A stretch of 44,155 bases of DNA from assembly GCA_900258555.1 (NCBI GenBank), contig LT984855.1:278570-322724 (forward strand), written 5' to 3'. Under the pieces are notes generated by a model. The model was not told the DNA's origin and did no database searches. It was given only the letters and a program-made list of their open reading frames with translations. The DNA is from an uncultured Desulfobacterium sp. GTDB lineage: Bacteria; Desulfobacterota; DSM-4660; Desulfatiglandales; Desulfatiglandaceae. Of this stretch, positions 16,586-24,576 are shown in pieces. Positions within the stretch are counted from its first letter, which is position 1; the number at the start of each line of letters is the position of its first letter. Position numbers and translations under genes: made by a program.

Positions 16586-18487
16586 CTATCGGACCACGAC
16601 AGCGCTGAACTTGCAGGAATCCAGACACATGCCGCAGCGTATGCATTGGGCCGGGTCCAGGTTGTGGGGTTTTTTCTTCTCACCTGTAATACATCCCTGC
16701 GGGCAGGAACGGGCGCATGCCCCGCAGCCTGTGCATTTTTCAGGATCAATGATGTAACTTATCAGATCCTTACAAACCCCGGCAGGGCAACGCTTTTCCT
16801 TGATGTGGGCCTCGTATTCATCGCGGAAATATCTTATGGTGGTCAATACCGGGTTTGGGGCGCTTCCCCCCAATGCGCACAAGGAGCCATCCTGCACGGC
16901 CTTGGCGAGGTTCTCAAGCTCTGCCAGGTCTTCCAATGAGCCCTCGCCCCTTGCAAAGCGGTTCAGGAATTCCAGCATCGCCTTCAGCCCAAGCCTGCAC
17001 GGCAGACACTTGCCGCACGATTCCTCCTCAAGAAAGCGCAGAAAGTAACGGGCCACATCCACTACACAGTCATGTTCGTCCATTACGATCATGCCGCCCG
17101 AGCCCATCATGGAGCCGGCCTTGGTCAGTGAATCAAAATCCACCGGCACATCCCCCAGTTCATAGGGAAGACATCCTCCGGACGGGCCACCGGTCTGGAC
17201 CGCCTTGAATCGTCCTGCGCCGGGAGTTCCTCCGCCTATTTCCTCAATAAGACGGTTTAGGGGTATTCCCATCGGGACCTCTACAAGACCGACATTTGCG
17301 ATCTTTCCCACCAGGGAAAAGACCTTTGTGCCGGTGCTGTGGGGCACTCCGATATTTTTGTACCAGTCTGCTCCCCGTTCTATAATGAGTGGGACATTGG
17401 CCCATGTCTCAACGTTATTCAGTACTGTCGGACGGCCCCACAGACCCTCTTCCACCGAACGGATGTATTTGGGTCTGGGTTCTCCCGCCCGGCCCTCAAT
17501 GGAGGTGAAAAGAGCCGTTGACTCGCCGCAGACAAACGCCCCTGCGCCCCTTGCGATTTCCACATCAAAGTCAAAGCCGCTCCCCAGGATGTTCTTGCCA
17601 AGAAGTCCCAGTTCCCTTGCCTGTTCAATGGCGATGTTAAGATGCTTTATTGCAAGGGGATATTCCGCCCTGACATACATAAAGCCCTGATTGGAACCCA
17701 CTGCATAGGCGCCAATAATAAGACCTTCCAGGACCGCATGCGGGTCACCCTCCATCACGGTCCTGTCCATGAACGCCCCTGGGTCACCCTCGTCGCCGTT
17801 TACCACCACATATACAGGGCCGGGCCTTTTCTTTGATGCGGCCACCGCGCTTGCCCATTTTCTACCGGTCGGAAAACCGGCCCCACCGCGGCCCCTCAGT
17901 CCTGATGTCTCAATGGCGGATACGACATCCGCGGGGCTCATCCGGCTTAGGACCTTGGCCAGGGCCAGGTAGCCTCCTGCTCCTATGGTGTCATAGATAT
18001 CAGTGGGGTCAATCTTGCCGATATTTTTAAGTACGATCCTCTGCTGGTGTTTATAAAATGGGATCTCGTAATCGTGTATGATGCGCTCTCCTGTCTTTGT
18101 GTCTTCATAGAGCAGCCTTTCAACAGGCCTGCCTTCAACCAGGGTGGCCTGTATGATCTCCTGGGCATCATCAGGCTGCACCCTTTGGTAAAAAATGCCC
18201 GCGGGCTGCATGATCACAAGCGGGCCCCGTGAGCAGAATCCGTGACAGCCGGTGGTCTTGATCTGGGGTACCACTTTCGCCGCTATGCCTGCCTCTTTTA
18301 TCGCCTGGCGCAAGGCCTCTGCCACATTAGGGCTTCCGTTTGCAAGGCACCCTGTGCCGTGACAGACAATGATGACAGGCCTTTTTTCATCCCGACGTCC
18401 CCGTATGCTCTCAGTCAGGGACAAGAGATCTTGAGTTGAATTCAAACGGGATTGATCCAGTTTTTCTGCCGTACTTTGTTGAGTCAT
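16586..18487 (-). CDS. nuoF: NuoF/HydB-type NADH-binding flavoprotein subunit
   Basis: 633 residues, the long form found in soluble NAD-linked hydrogenases and formate dehydrogenases (HydB/HndC). Order: thioredoxin-like [2Fe-2S] domain (CHGTGCLANGS about 43-53 and TGCHGFCSRGP about 104-114); FMN/NADH-binding domain (SGLRGRGGAGFPTGRKW, NGDEGDPGAFMDR); the [4Fe-4S] site ESCGKCLPCRLG; and a C-terminal two-cluster ferredoxin domain (C-T-G-C-G-A-C-A-R-S-C-P and C-I-R-C-G-M-C-L-D-S-C). All cofactor ligands appear intact. It would oxidise NADH or reduce NAD+ and exchange electrons with the neighbouring subunits. GTAAGGAGAAGAG leads into ATG. It follows nuoE by 9 bases. Confidence 0.92.
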   Translation of the reverse strand: MTQQSTAEKLDQSRLNSTQDLLSLTESIRGRRDEKRPVIIVCHGTGCLANGSPNVAEALRQAIKEAGIAAKVVPQIKTTGCHGFCSRGPLVIMQPAGIFYQRVQPDDAQEIIQATLVEGRPVERLLYEDTKTGERIIHDYEIPFYKHQQRIVLKNIGKIDPTDIYDTIGAGGYLALAKVLSRMSPADVVSAIETSGLRGRGGAGFPTGRKWASAVAASKKRPGPVYVVVNGDEGDPGAFMDRTVMEGDPHAVLEGLIIGAYAVGSNQGFMYVRAEYPLAIKHLNIAIEQARELGLLGKNILGSGFDFDVEIARGAGAFVCGESTALFTSIEGRAGEPRPKYIRSVEEGLWGRPTVLNNVETWANVPLIIERGADWYKNIGVPHSTGTKVFSLVGKIANVGLVEVPMGIPLNRLIEEIGGGTPGAGRFKAVQTGGPSGGCLPYELGDVPVDFDSLTKAGSMMGSGGMIVMDEHDCVVDVARYFLRFLEEESCGKCLPCRLGLKAMLEFLNRFARGEGSLEDLAELENLAKAVQDGSLCALGGSAPNPVLTTIRYFRDEYEAHIKEKRCPAGVCKDLISYIIDPEKCTGCGACARSCPQGCITGEKKKPHNLDPAQCIRCGMCLDSCKFSAVVVR

Positions 18488-18496
18488 CTCTTCTCC

Positions 18497-18961
18497 TTAC
18501 TCGGCATCAAGCCTCTTAATGGACTGTTTAACCTTTTTTGAATTGGTGTTGGGCAGGTATTCCTCATCCAGCACAACAACAGGCGCCAGGGCGCATGCCC
18601 CAAGGCAGTTGACCGTATCAAGGGAAAACCTCAGATCCTTTGTGGTACAGCCGGATTTTACACCCAACTCCCTCTCCAGCCCCTCAGCCAGGCGAGTACC
18701 ACCCTTCAGGTGGCATGCAGTACCGAGACAGACCTTGATGGTGTGTTCACCCCTGGGTTCCACACTGAAGGATTTGTAAAATGTAGAGGCGGCCCAGGCC
18801 CGTGACAGGGGGACTCCCGTGTGTCCGCAGACCAGTGTCATTGCCTCTCTGCTGATATATCCATGCTCGGCCTGAATGTCCTGGAGCAGGCTGATCAGAT
18901 ACCTGGGCTCCCCCGGATACCTGTCCAGTATCTCATCAATAGTTTCTGCTTGTTCTTTCAT
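18497..18961 (-). CDS. nuoE: NuoE-like [2Fe-2S] subunit
   Basis: 154 residues, standard NuoE/HndA length. A helical N-terminal part (Y-L-I-S-L-L-Q-D-I-Q-A-E-H-G-Y-I) leads to the thioredoxin-like domain with ligands C-L-G-T-A-C (about 96-101) and N-C-L-G-A-C (about 132-137). It is the partner of NuoF in NAD-dependent complexes. AGGAG lies 6 bases before ATG. It is the first gene of the operon, with a -24/-12 promoter about 55-70 bases upstream, and therefore the whole nuoE-nuoF-hoxU-hdrA unit is expected to depend on sigma-54. Confidence 0.92.
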   Translation of the reverse strand: MKEQAETIDEILDRYPGEPRYLISLLQDIQAEHGYISREAMTLVCGHTGVPLSRAWAASTFYKSFSVEPRGEHTIKVCLGTACHLKGGTRLAEGLERELGVKSGCTTKDLRFSLDTVNCLGACALAPVVVLDEEYLPNTNSKKVKQSIKRLDAE

Positions 18962-19015
18962 ATTTTTCTCCTAATGTGTTTTCGCATATTGAGCTGTGAT
19001 TCTGCTAATCGCTAG

Positions 19016-19031
19016 AGCAATAACCTTGCCA
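19016..19031 (-). promoter_or_regulatory. Sigma-54 (-24/-12) promoter for the nuoE-hdrA operon
   Basis: Read on the minus strand the sequence is TGGCAAGGTTATTGCT. GG and GC are separated by exactly 10 bases, and both the TGGCA and TTGCT halves match the consensus well. It lies 55 bases before the nuoE start codon. A sigma-54 activator gene is divergent in position, though transcribed in the same direction, just beyond two palindromes. Confidence 0.8.
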
Positions 19032-19107
19032 ATCAGATAACTTCTTGTTATTACACGGAAAACATGAAATACGAAGATTTGGTGCTTTCAGAAAACATCA
19101 ATGTGAC

Positions 19108-19123
19108 GTTTCATTTCTGAAAC
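19108..19123. promoter_or_regulatory. Palindrome GTTTCA-N4-TGAAAC, probable activator site
   Basis: Half-sites GTTTCA (19108-19113) and TGAAAC (19118-19123) form a dyad. It lies about 80-90 bases upstream of the -24 element, the usual place for an enhancer bound by a sigma-54 activator. The same half-sites recur at 19193-19212. Confidence 0.55.
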
Positions 19124-19170
19124 ATTGCGTTAGATAATACTATAACTTATTGATTTAAAGGAGATTAATT

Positions 19171-19209
19171 ATGTCGCAGATTAAAGACAAAAGTTTCACG
19201 TTAACGTGA
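19171..19209 (+). CDS. Possible 12-residue micro-ORF
   Basis: ATG 19171 is preceded by AAAGGAG at a good distance, and the frame runs 12 codons to TGA 19207-19209, ending inside the larger palindrome. It may be a leader peptide, the start of a lost gene, or chance. It has no recognisable homology. Confidence 0.2.
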   Translation: MSQIKDKSFTLT

Positions 19210-19212
19210 AAC
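19193..19212. promoter_or_regulatory. Perfect 20-bp palindrome GTTTCA-N8-TGAAAC, probable activator/autoregulatory site
   Basis: GTTTCACGTTAACGTGAAAC is fully self-complementary. It shares outer half-sites with the dyad at 19108-19123 and lies 36 bases beyond the 3' end of the activator gene, about 165 bases upstream of the nuoE promoter. It is most likely an upstream activating sequence; a transcription-termination role for the activator gene is less likely because there is no T tract. Confidence 0.55.
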
Positions 19213-19248
19213 ATAGCATAACGCTGGTCCTGGTGAGTCTTTGGCCGA

Positions 19249-20979
19249 TTATGTGATACGGTAATCCTTCATCTTCCTCCAAAGTGTGCTGCGGCTGATA
19301 CCCAGACTTTTGGCAGCGTGATCGCGCCTGCCCCCGGATTTTTCCAGGGCCTTGATGATCCCCTGGAGTTCATCTTCCCTCATGACGGCATCATTGGGAT
19401 GCGCTTTTGAGGTCGGCCCCTCTTCAGCTTCCTGCAGTTTTGGCAGGTGGGCAATGGTGATCACCGGGCCTTTGACAAACACGAAGGCATATTCCAGGAG
19501 GTGTTGGAGTTCGCGGATGTTACCGGGCCAGTGATATTGCGCCAGAAGCGCCATCACCTTAGGGTCGAGTCCACGGACATTTTTTTGGTACTTGGCATTC
19601 AGCCTTGATACAAAATGGTTTACCAGCAAGGGTATGTCTTCTACCCTTTGCCTTAAGGGAGGAAGAGTCAAGGGTATGGTGCGAAGCCTGTAATAGAGGT
19701 CTTCGCGGAATCGGCCCTGACGGACATCCTGAATCAGGTTTCGGTTGGTCGCGGCGATCAATCTGGCATCCATGGAAATAGGCCGGATACCGCCTACCCT
19801 TTCAAACACCCTTTCCTCAAGCACTCGCAGCAACTTGACCTGGATATCGGGCTTGATCTCCCCTACCTCATCCAGGAAGAGCGTGCCTCCTCTGGCCAGT
19901 TCAAAGCGACCGACCTTGCTGTTTATGGCGCCGGTAAAAGCGGCCTTTTCGTGGCCGAACAGCTCTGATTCCAGCAGTGTTTCAGTCAGGGCAGAACAGT
20001 TTACAGCGACAAACGGGCCGTCGGATCTGGGGCTCAAGTTATGGATGGCCCTGGCTACAAGCTCCTTGCCGGTGCCTGATTCGCCTTCCAGCACGACCGA
20101 GGCCTCTGATGAGGCTATGTCCGGAAGCAGCTTCAGCATTGCGGATAATATGCTGCTTTTTCCGATTATGTCGGACACTCCCGTTGTTGCAGGTGCAGCT
20201 ACCTGGCCCGATTTTTCAGTTGATATCAGCGGCCTGAAGGTCTCCACAGCGCCCAAGACCTCATCGTCCTTGTTTTTGAGCACAGATGTATTAACCAGGA
20301 TGGATAGCCTTTTGCCATACTTGCCTGCAATGCGGACATCCTGATCCATACGCATAACCCCTGTCTCAAGGGTGGTCTTCAACGGGCAACTGGACTGGCA
20401 GAGGTCGCTTTTAAAGATGTTCCAGCAGTTGCGACCCAAGACCTCTTCGCGATTATAACCGGTAATCTCCTGCGCCCGTTTATTAAATGATGTGATCCGC
20501 CAGCGCCTGTCTATAGTGAATACGCCTTCCGCCAGATTTTCAAACAGATCATCGTATTCCACATTACTAAGAGGCCCTAAAAAAGCGGCCTTGGAAGACA
20601 CAGGATTATTGTCCCGGAATGTTAAAACAACGCCGGTAATTTTATCATCCATATCATAGAGGGGCATTATCGAGTAGGTGACTGAGACAGGGAGACCTGA
20701 GGTCAAGCGCACTGTTGCAACCAGATTTGAACGGGAGTGTCCTTCATTCAGCGCCTCACGCAGAGCCTCTTCCGCCTGGGGAAGATACTGAGCATTGATG
20801 ACTTGCCCTAACTTGAGGAACTCCCCCCTTTTAAATCCAGACCTGAATATCTTTTCAGCCTGAAGGTTGCCCGCCAATATGCTTCCTTCTTTTGAGATGA
20901 CCAACACACCATCCCCATCAGGCAATTCATCGAAATCAGGTTCGCTTGTCTCAGGTGATTCTGAATTTTCTTCCGTCAT
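19249..20979 (-). CDS. Sigma-54-dependent transcriptional activator with two PAS domains
   Basis: 576 residues: PAS domain (about 20-125), second PAS (about 140-250) with C-Q-S-S-C near 194-198 that could sense redox state, AAA+ domain with Walker A GESGTGKE (299-306) and Walker [10 protein letters not shown] (366-374), then a Fis-type helix-turn-helix at the end ([20 protein letters not shown]). The sigma-54 contact loop, normally GAFTGA, reads AAFTGA (346-351). There is no receiver domain, so control is by ligand or redox sensing, not phosphorylation. The ATG overlaps the stop of the 92-residue gene (ATGA), implying coupling. Its position suggests it drives the adjacent nuoE-hdrA operon through the two palindromes. 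The family call is certain; the target is inferred. Confidence 0.92.
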   Translation of the reverse strand: MTEENSESPETSEPDFDELPDGDGVLVISKEGSILAGNLQAEKIFRSGFKRGEFLKLGQVINAQYLPQAEEALREALNEGHSRSNLVATVRLTSGLPVSVTYSIMPLYDMDDKITGVVLTFRDNNPVSSKAAFLGPLSNVEYDDLFENLAEGVFTIDRRWRITSFNKRAQEITGYNREEVLGRNCWNIFKSDLCQSSCPLKTTLETGVMRMDQDVRIAGKYGKRLSILVNTSVLKNKDDEVLGAVETFRPLISTEKSGQVAAPATTGVSDIIGKSSILSAMLKLLPDIASSEASVVLEGESGTGKELVARAIHNLSPRSDGPFVAVNCSALTETLLESELFGHEKAAFTGAINSKVGRFELARGGTLFLDEVGEIKPDIQVKLLRVLEERVFERVGGIRPISMDARLIAATNRNLIQDVRQGRFREDLYYRLRTIPLTLPPLRQRVEDIPLLVNHFVSRLNAKYQKNVRGLDPKVMALLAQYHWPGNIRELQHLLEYAFVFVKGPVITIAHLPKLQEAEEGPTSKAHPNDAVMREDELQGIIKALEKSGGRRDHAAKSLGISRSTLWRKMKDYRIT

Positions 20980-21254
20980 TGGTCCTTACCGACCTTTAGG
21001 CCAAGTCGTTTGAAGTCTTCGTCAGTCAACAGGGAGGAGATGTTCCAGCACAAGGATCTCACCGTCTGCTTGGGCAGCTCATTTCTCATTATCTGTTCGC
21101 CCTCACCATAGCCTCTTTGGCCGGCAAGGTGGACCAAATGCTCAAGCGTCTTTTTTGCCTGCAGATCTCCCAGCATGTTGGCCTGTTCGTGCAACTGGCA
21201 CAACAGATTTACCCTGGTGATGGAACATCTTCTACATAATTGAATATCAGTCAT
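20976..21254 (-). CDS. Conserved-looking 92-residue protein coupled to the activator gene
   Basis: I do not recognise this protein. It is 92 residues, soluble and mostly helical by composition, with four cysteines including an N-terminal C-R-R-C pair, a leucine-rich middle, and a C-terminal segment [11 protein letters not shown]. The stop overlaps the activator start (ATGA), a hallmark of translational coupling. There is no clear ribosome site at ATG 21254. It could be a partner or anti-activator, or a small metal or redox sensor for the activator; this rests only on gene order. Confidence 0.65.
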   Translation of the reverse strand: MTDIQLCRRCSITRVNLLCQLHEQANMLGDLQAKKTLEHLVHLAGQRGYGEGEQIMRNELPKQTVRSLCWNISSLLTDEDFKRLGLKVGKDQ

Positions 21255-21295
21255 AATCAGAGTCTATCAGTTGGGAAAATCATGTAAAGTAATTT

Positions 21296-21439
21296 TTAAA
21301 GGCTGATGATTAAGGGATATAGTCTGCTATTATATTTTGAGAGGGTCTTGATATCCTCAGGAGAAAAACTACTGAAAAAATCCATCTTTAAAATGAGATT
21401 TAACACCTTTTGTTGATAATCAATTGTATATTGCTTCAT
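21296..21439 (-). pseudogene. N-terminal remnant of a cyclic-nucleotide-binding (Crp-like) domain protein
   Basis: A 47-residue frame from ATG 21439 (AAGGA just upstream) to TAA 21296-21298. The stretch KMDFFSSFSPEDIKTLSKY matches the entry helix of cNMP-binding domains (F-x-x-L/F-S-x-E-E-L-x-x-L). The expected beta-roll that follows is missing, and the downstream DNA is not coding. It is probably a truncated gene; it could also be a real small protein. Confidence 0.5.
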
Positions 21440-21445
21440 AAATCC

Positions 21446-21967
21446 TTAGGCCTTCTGCATGCCAACTTTTAGATACTTGAGTGCGAGATCAACATATATC
21501 TGTTTTGCACGCGCCCACATCTTTTCATCCTCTACTGTTACATCTCGGATAAACCTGGCAGGATTTCCTGCAACCATCACTTTCTGTGTGATCTCCTGCC
21601 TCATGGTGACGATGGCCCCCTCTGCAACAATTGCTCCGGCGCCGATTACTGAACGTATACTGAGCACCGCACCCATACCGATTACAGCATTATCGCCTAT
21701 GCTCTTACAGTGTATGATTGCACCATGCCCTATTGTAACCCTGGAACCTATACTGCAAAAGTCATCGGGCGGCGCATGGACAATTACGCCTTCTTCAATG
21801 GCAGTGCCTGATCCGACTGAGATCATGCCATAGTCTCCCCGCAAGATAGCGCCGTGGCCTATGTAACAATTATCGCCGATTGTTACATCTCCAATGACGC
21901 TGGCAAGATCGCTTACATATGTGTCTTTGCCGATCTCTGGTATTTTTCCGTCAAATCTGTAGAGCAT
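21446..21967 (-). CDS. Gamma-class carbonic anhydrase-family protein (left-handed beta-helix)
   Basis: 173 residues, the usual length of the YrdA/PaaY/Cam family. Hexapeptide repeats run through most of the chain (V-I-G-D-V-T-I-G-D-N-C-Y-I-G-H-G-A-I-L-R-G-D). Zinc-ligand histidines are visible in VIVHAPPDD, TIGHGAIIHCKSIG, and the ILRGDYG motif is conserved. Members are zinc- or iron-dependent trimers, some carbonic anhydrases and others CoA-thioesterases such as PaaY. It starts 10 bases after the YhaM-like gene stop and is probably the last gene of that operon. Activity cannot be assigned beyond the family. Confidence 0.88.
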   Translation of the reverse strand: MLYRFDGKIPEIGKDTYVSDLASVIGDVTIGDNCYIGHGAILRGDYGMISVGSGTAIEEGVIVHAPPDDFCSIGSRVTIGHGAIIHCKSIGDNAVIGMGAVLSIRSVIGAGAIVAEGAIVTMRQEITQKVMVAGNPARFIRDVTVEDEKMWARAKQIYVDLALKYLKVGMQKA

Positions 21968-21976
21968 ATGAAATGA

Positions 21977-23023
21977 TCATGATCCAGGAGAAAAAAGCGT
22001 CCACTGTCTGTTACTGGTATCGTCTTCTGCCGGCACTTCTCCGGGGCCTTCTTCAACAGAACGTATCTCTCCCTTGAGGAAATATCTGTCAAACAACCTG
22101 TTATAATCAGTCCACGAACCATCCTGCCGGTCTTTTTCCATAAAACGGCCAAGGCCGTTTATCTTTGCATCCAGGTCATCAAATAAGTGAAGGGCAAAGG
22201 CCTCCAGAAACTTTGGCCTTTTTGGAGATCCGAATTCGTATTCTCCATGGTGGCTGAGTATCATGTGTCTAAGCTTAAGGGCGAGATCGTGAGGAAATGA
22301 CCTCATATCCCTCAGCTTTTCATCCACCATCTCCACCCCCAACACCAGATGCCCCAGGAGTCTTCCTTCATCAGTATAATCAATGTGAAGATCACAACTG
22401 TATTCACGGATCTTGCCGATGTCGTGCAGAAAAGATGCTGTTACCAGCAGGTCCCTGTCCAGTTGCGGATAATGATCAGCCACCTTTGAAGCCATCCGGC
22501 ATACAGAGAGAGTATGTTCCAGAAGCCCCCCCAGGTATCCGTGATGAAAGTTTTTAGCGGCAGGGGCCTTCTTAAATTGAGAGACAAAATGGGTGTCGGA
22601 CATGAACCTGTCATTGAGCGCCCTTAGATGTTTGTCGCTGACACCTTTTAAGATATCCCTTAAAGACTTTATCATCTCAGTGACGTTACCGGCCGTTGAT
22701 TCAATGAATATCGCAGGATCCGGCTCCACTTCCGGAGGCTTTAAGTCTGTGACAGTGATCTGCACCTGGCCGCGATAGGCGCCTGCGCGGCCCGTCACTT
22801 CAATAATGTCGCCGTCATGGAACAGTGATGACAATTGGTCGGCATTATCCCAGACCTTTGCTTCCAACTCCCCTGTACGATCGGCCAGGACAAGATTGAT
22901 AAAGGACTTGCCCACCCTGGTTGTCCCCAGTCTCTTGTTTTTGGCCAGGTAACAGCCCTTGATATCTGTTTCCTCCTTAATGTCCTTAATAAACAGGTGC
23001 TGAAGATGGGGATCCTGATTCAA
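21977..23023 (-). CDS. YhaM-like OB-fold + HD-domain 3'-5' exoribonuclease/phosphohydrolase
   Basis: About 348 residues. N-terminal OB-fold nucleic-acid-binding region (from I-N-L-V-L-A-D-R-T-G-E-L-E-A-K-V-W-D) and a HD domain with LLEHTLSVC, ASFLHDIGKI and LSHHGEYEFGSP carrying the metal-binding His/Asp set. This is the layout of YhaM-type 3'-5' exoribonucleases. I choose TTG 23023 as start because a perfect AGGAGG (23030-23035) sits 6 bases upstream; a longer frame from 23071 would begin inside an inverted repeat and has no site. It lies between the class II aldolase gene and the carbonic anhydrase gene. Confidence 0.85.
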   Translation of the reverse strand: MNQDPHLQHLFIKDIKEETDIKGCYLAKNKRLGTTRVGKSFINLVLADRTGELEAKVWDNADQLSSLFHDGDIIEVTGRAGAYRGQVQITVTDLKPPEVEPDPAIFIESTAGNVTEMIKSLRDILKGVSDKHLRALNDRFMSDTHFVSQFKKAPAAKNFHHGYLGGLLEHTLSVCRMASKVADHYPQLDRDLLVTASFLHDIGKIREYSCDLHIDYTDEGRLLGHLVLGVEMVDEKLRDMRSFPHDLALKLRHMILSHHGEYEFGSPKRPKFLEAFALHLFDDLDAKINGLGRFMEKDRQDGSWTDYNRLFDRYFLKGEIRSVEEGPGEVPAEDDTSNRQWTLFSPGS

Positions 23024-23039
23024 TTTGGTCCTCCTGATT

Positions 23040-23070
23040 TGTGTCTGAACGAAAAGGCCGTTCAGACACA
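23040..23070. repeat. Perfect 12-bp inverted repeat just upstream of the YhaM ribosome site
   Basis: TGTGTCTGAACG (23040-23051) pairs exactly with CGTTCAGACACA (23059-23070), loop of 7. On the + strand it is followed by ATTTTT, so a terminator in that direction is possible, but no + strand gene needs one. On the minus strand it ends only a few bases before AGGAGG, so it could affect translation or mRNA stability of the YhaM-like gene. Confidence 0.65.
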
Positions 23071-23112
23071 ATTTTTAATTCTTAATTTTGAATTTTTTAA
23101 TAAGGAAGGAAT

Positions 23113-24396
23113 CTAATCTTCGAAGTTTCCCTTCTTTCCCTTGTCTGCATTTATGGATGCCGCCCTTTCGCGGATCTTGGCCTCAGTCCACTGGACCGGG
23201 TCTTCGATCCGACTGCACTTCGGGCCCAGATCATAGCCCCCGGCCTTAATAATCGCCTCAATGCCCAAGGGTGCGGTATCCTGTGCATTAAAAACCTTGG
23301 TCAGAAGGTCATATACAAAGTCTTCCACCCCCTTTATCATCCTCTCACGCACATCGGCTGGCTGGGCATGGAGTTTATTCTCATAGGGAAGATTAAGTTT
23401 TTTATAGTTACCTCCCTTAATCCCCTTTTCCTTGGCATAGGCCGCCATATCGGCCCAGACTTCTTCAGTAACTCCCTCGCCCCGGACCTTTATAAAATCC
23501 CCGTTTTCATCCAGTTGGGCATTTCCGAATTCGTTTACCTTAACACCCCATGTAATCATCTGGAGGGCGGTGGCCACATTGGCCTTGGTGGTGTTGGTCT
23601 CCTGTGCGATACGTCTCAGGCGGTCGGAATTATTGCCCGATGTACCGTGCTGGGCGCCCGAGACCTTGTACTTTGAAATTACGTCATGTATCTTCTTTGT
23701 TAATTCAACCTGTATACCTGCGTCACTGGCCTCAATGCCGTGGGTAGTCCCGTTATTTAAGGCGATCCAGTCAGGAAATATACCATGGGCGTTCAGCCCT
23801 TGTACGAGGAATAACGCTTCTTCAGGGGTTGAAAGACCTTCCTTTCCCTTGATCTCGCCCACCTCTGTCTCAAAGCCGGCCCATTTGGGCACCTGAGCGC
23901 TCAGAGCAATGCTTGCCAGGAGATTTTCAGCGTCAGGCAGGTGCGAGGCGTCAATAGCGATGGATGTGATACCGGCGTCAAACATGGATGGTATCTCGGT
24001 CTTTCCCGTCTTAACATCTTTATCGCCCTTAATGCCGTAATGATCCGCATGAATGGCAACAGGTACGGTAACGCCGAGCTCATTCATGATTGCGTCCACC
24101 TTGCTTGCCAGATTCCAGAAGTTGCATGCACAGTAGGCGGATGTGCCTCCTTCTGACTTGGCTATCTCGATTATGATGGCTGCATTCGCCCTCTGGGCGG
24201 CCCTAATGGCCCCGTAAATCACAAAATGGTTTCTTCCGTTGGCCGCAATGGTCATGGCCTTTCCCTTTGCCATCATGGCCCTGTCTATCACCTTGCCGCT
24301 CACAATCAATGCCCTGGAATTAGGGAACAACCGGACAACGTTTGGTGGACGGCCGATTTCGAGAGCCTTTTCAAATTCTGCTGACGCCTTATACAT
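23113..24396 (-). CDS. fba: Class II (metal-dependent) fructose-bisphosphate aldolase family protein
   Basis: 427 residues, of the long class II type. Visible motifs: the metal site A-I-H-A-D-H-Y-G (H-x-D-H), EVGEIKGKEG, NNGTTHG and SGAQHGTSGNN, which supply the catalytic Asp and the remaining metal and phosphate-loop residues. It would cleave or form fructose-1,6-bisphosphate in glycolysis/gluconeogenesis. GAGGAGGGTAC leads into ATG. It is preceded on the same strand by a zinc dehydrogenase gene (180 bases away) and an LsrF-like aldolase. That association of two aldolases and a dehydrogenase leaves room for another sugar-phosphate substrate. Confidence 0.9.
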   Translation of the reverse strand: MYKASAEFEKALEIGRPPNVVRLFPNSRALIVSGKVIDRAMMAKGKAMTIAANGRNHFVIYGAIRAAQRANAAIIIEIAKSEGGTSAYCACNFWNLASKVDAIMNELGVTVPVAIHADHYGIKGDKDVKTGKTEIPSMFDAGITSIAIDASHLPDAENLLASIALSAQVPKWAGFETEVGEIKGKEGLSTPEEALFLVQGLNAHGIFPDWIALNNGTTHGIEASDAGIQVELTKKIHDVISKYKVSGAQHGTSGNNSDRLRRIAQETNTTKANVATALQMITWGVKVNEFGNAQLDENGDFIKVRGEGVTEEVWADMAAYAKEKGIKGGNYKKLNLPYENKLHAQPADVRERMIKGVEDFVYDLLTKVFNAQDTAPLGIEAIIKAGGYDLGPKCSRIEDPVQWTEAKIRERAASINADKGKKGNFED

Positions 24397-24576
24397 AGTA
24401 CCCTCCTCAATTAGTTGATTGAAGGTTTATGATTGATGAATTCGTAAGAAGTCAAATTCATCATGTTTTAGATCGTAAGTACTAAGTTTTAGGTTATGTT
24501 TTGCCGGTAGGATTAAATACTTGAAACCTAAAGCTTAAAACTTAACACTTAAAACTTGTTGGTCCTCGGTCGTTAA
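24397..24576. other. AT-rich spacer with short repeats
   Basis: It holds an 8-bp inverted repeat, GATGAATT (24435-24442) with AATTCATC (24455-24462), and a run of degenerate CTTAAAACTTA-like repeats (about 24510-24555). The latter resemble decayed low-complexity repeats seen elsewhere in the window (23080-23100, 26600-26630). I see no gene, no -24/-12 element and no clear terminator. Confidence 0.5.

Noticed and set aside
19745-20344. 199-residue open frame on the + strand
   Set aside because: Antisense to the sigma-54 activator, whose AAA+ motifs fix the true frame; serine-rich shadow composition.
24500-24560. CTTAAAACTTA-like repeats considered as a CRISPR array
   Set aside because: Repeat units are too short, degenerate and without regular spacers; no cas gene in the window.
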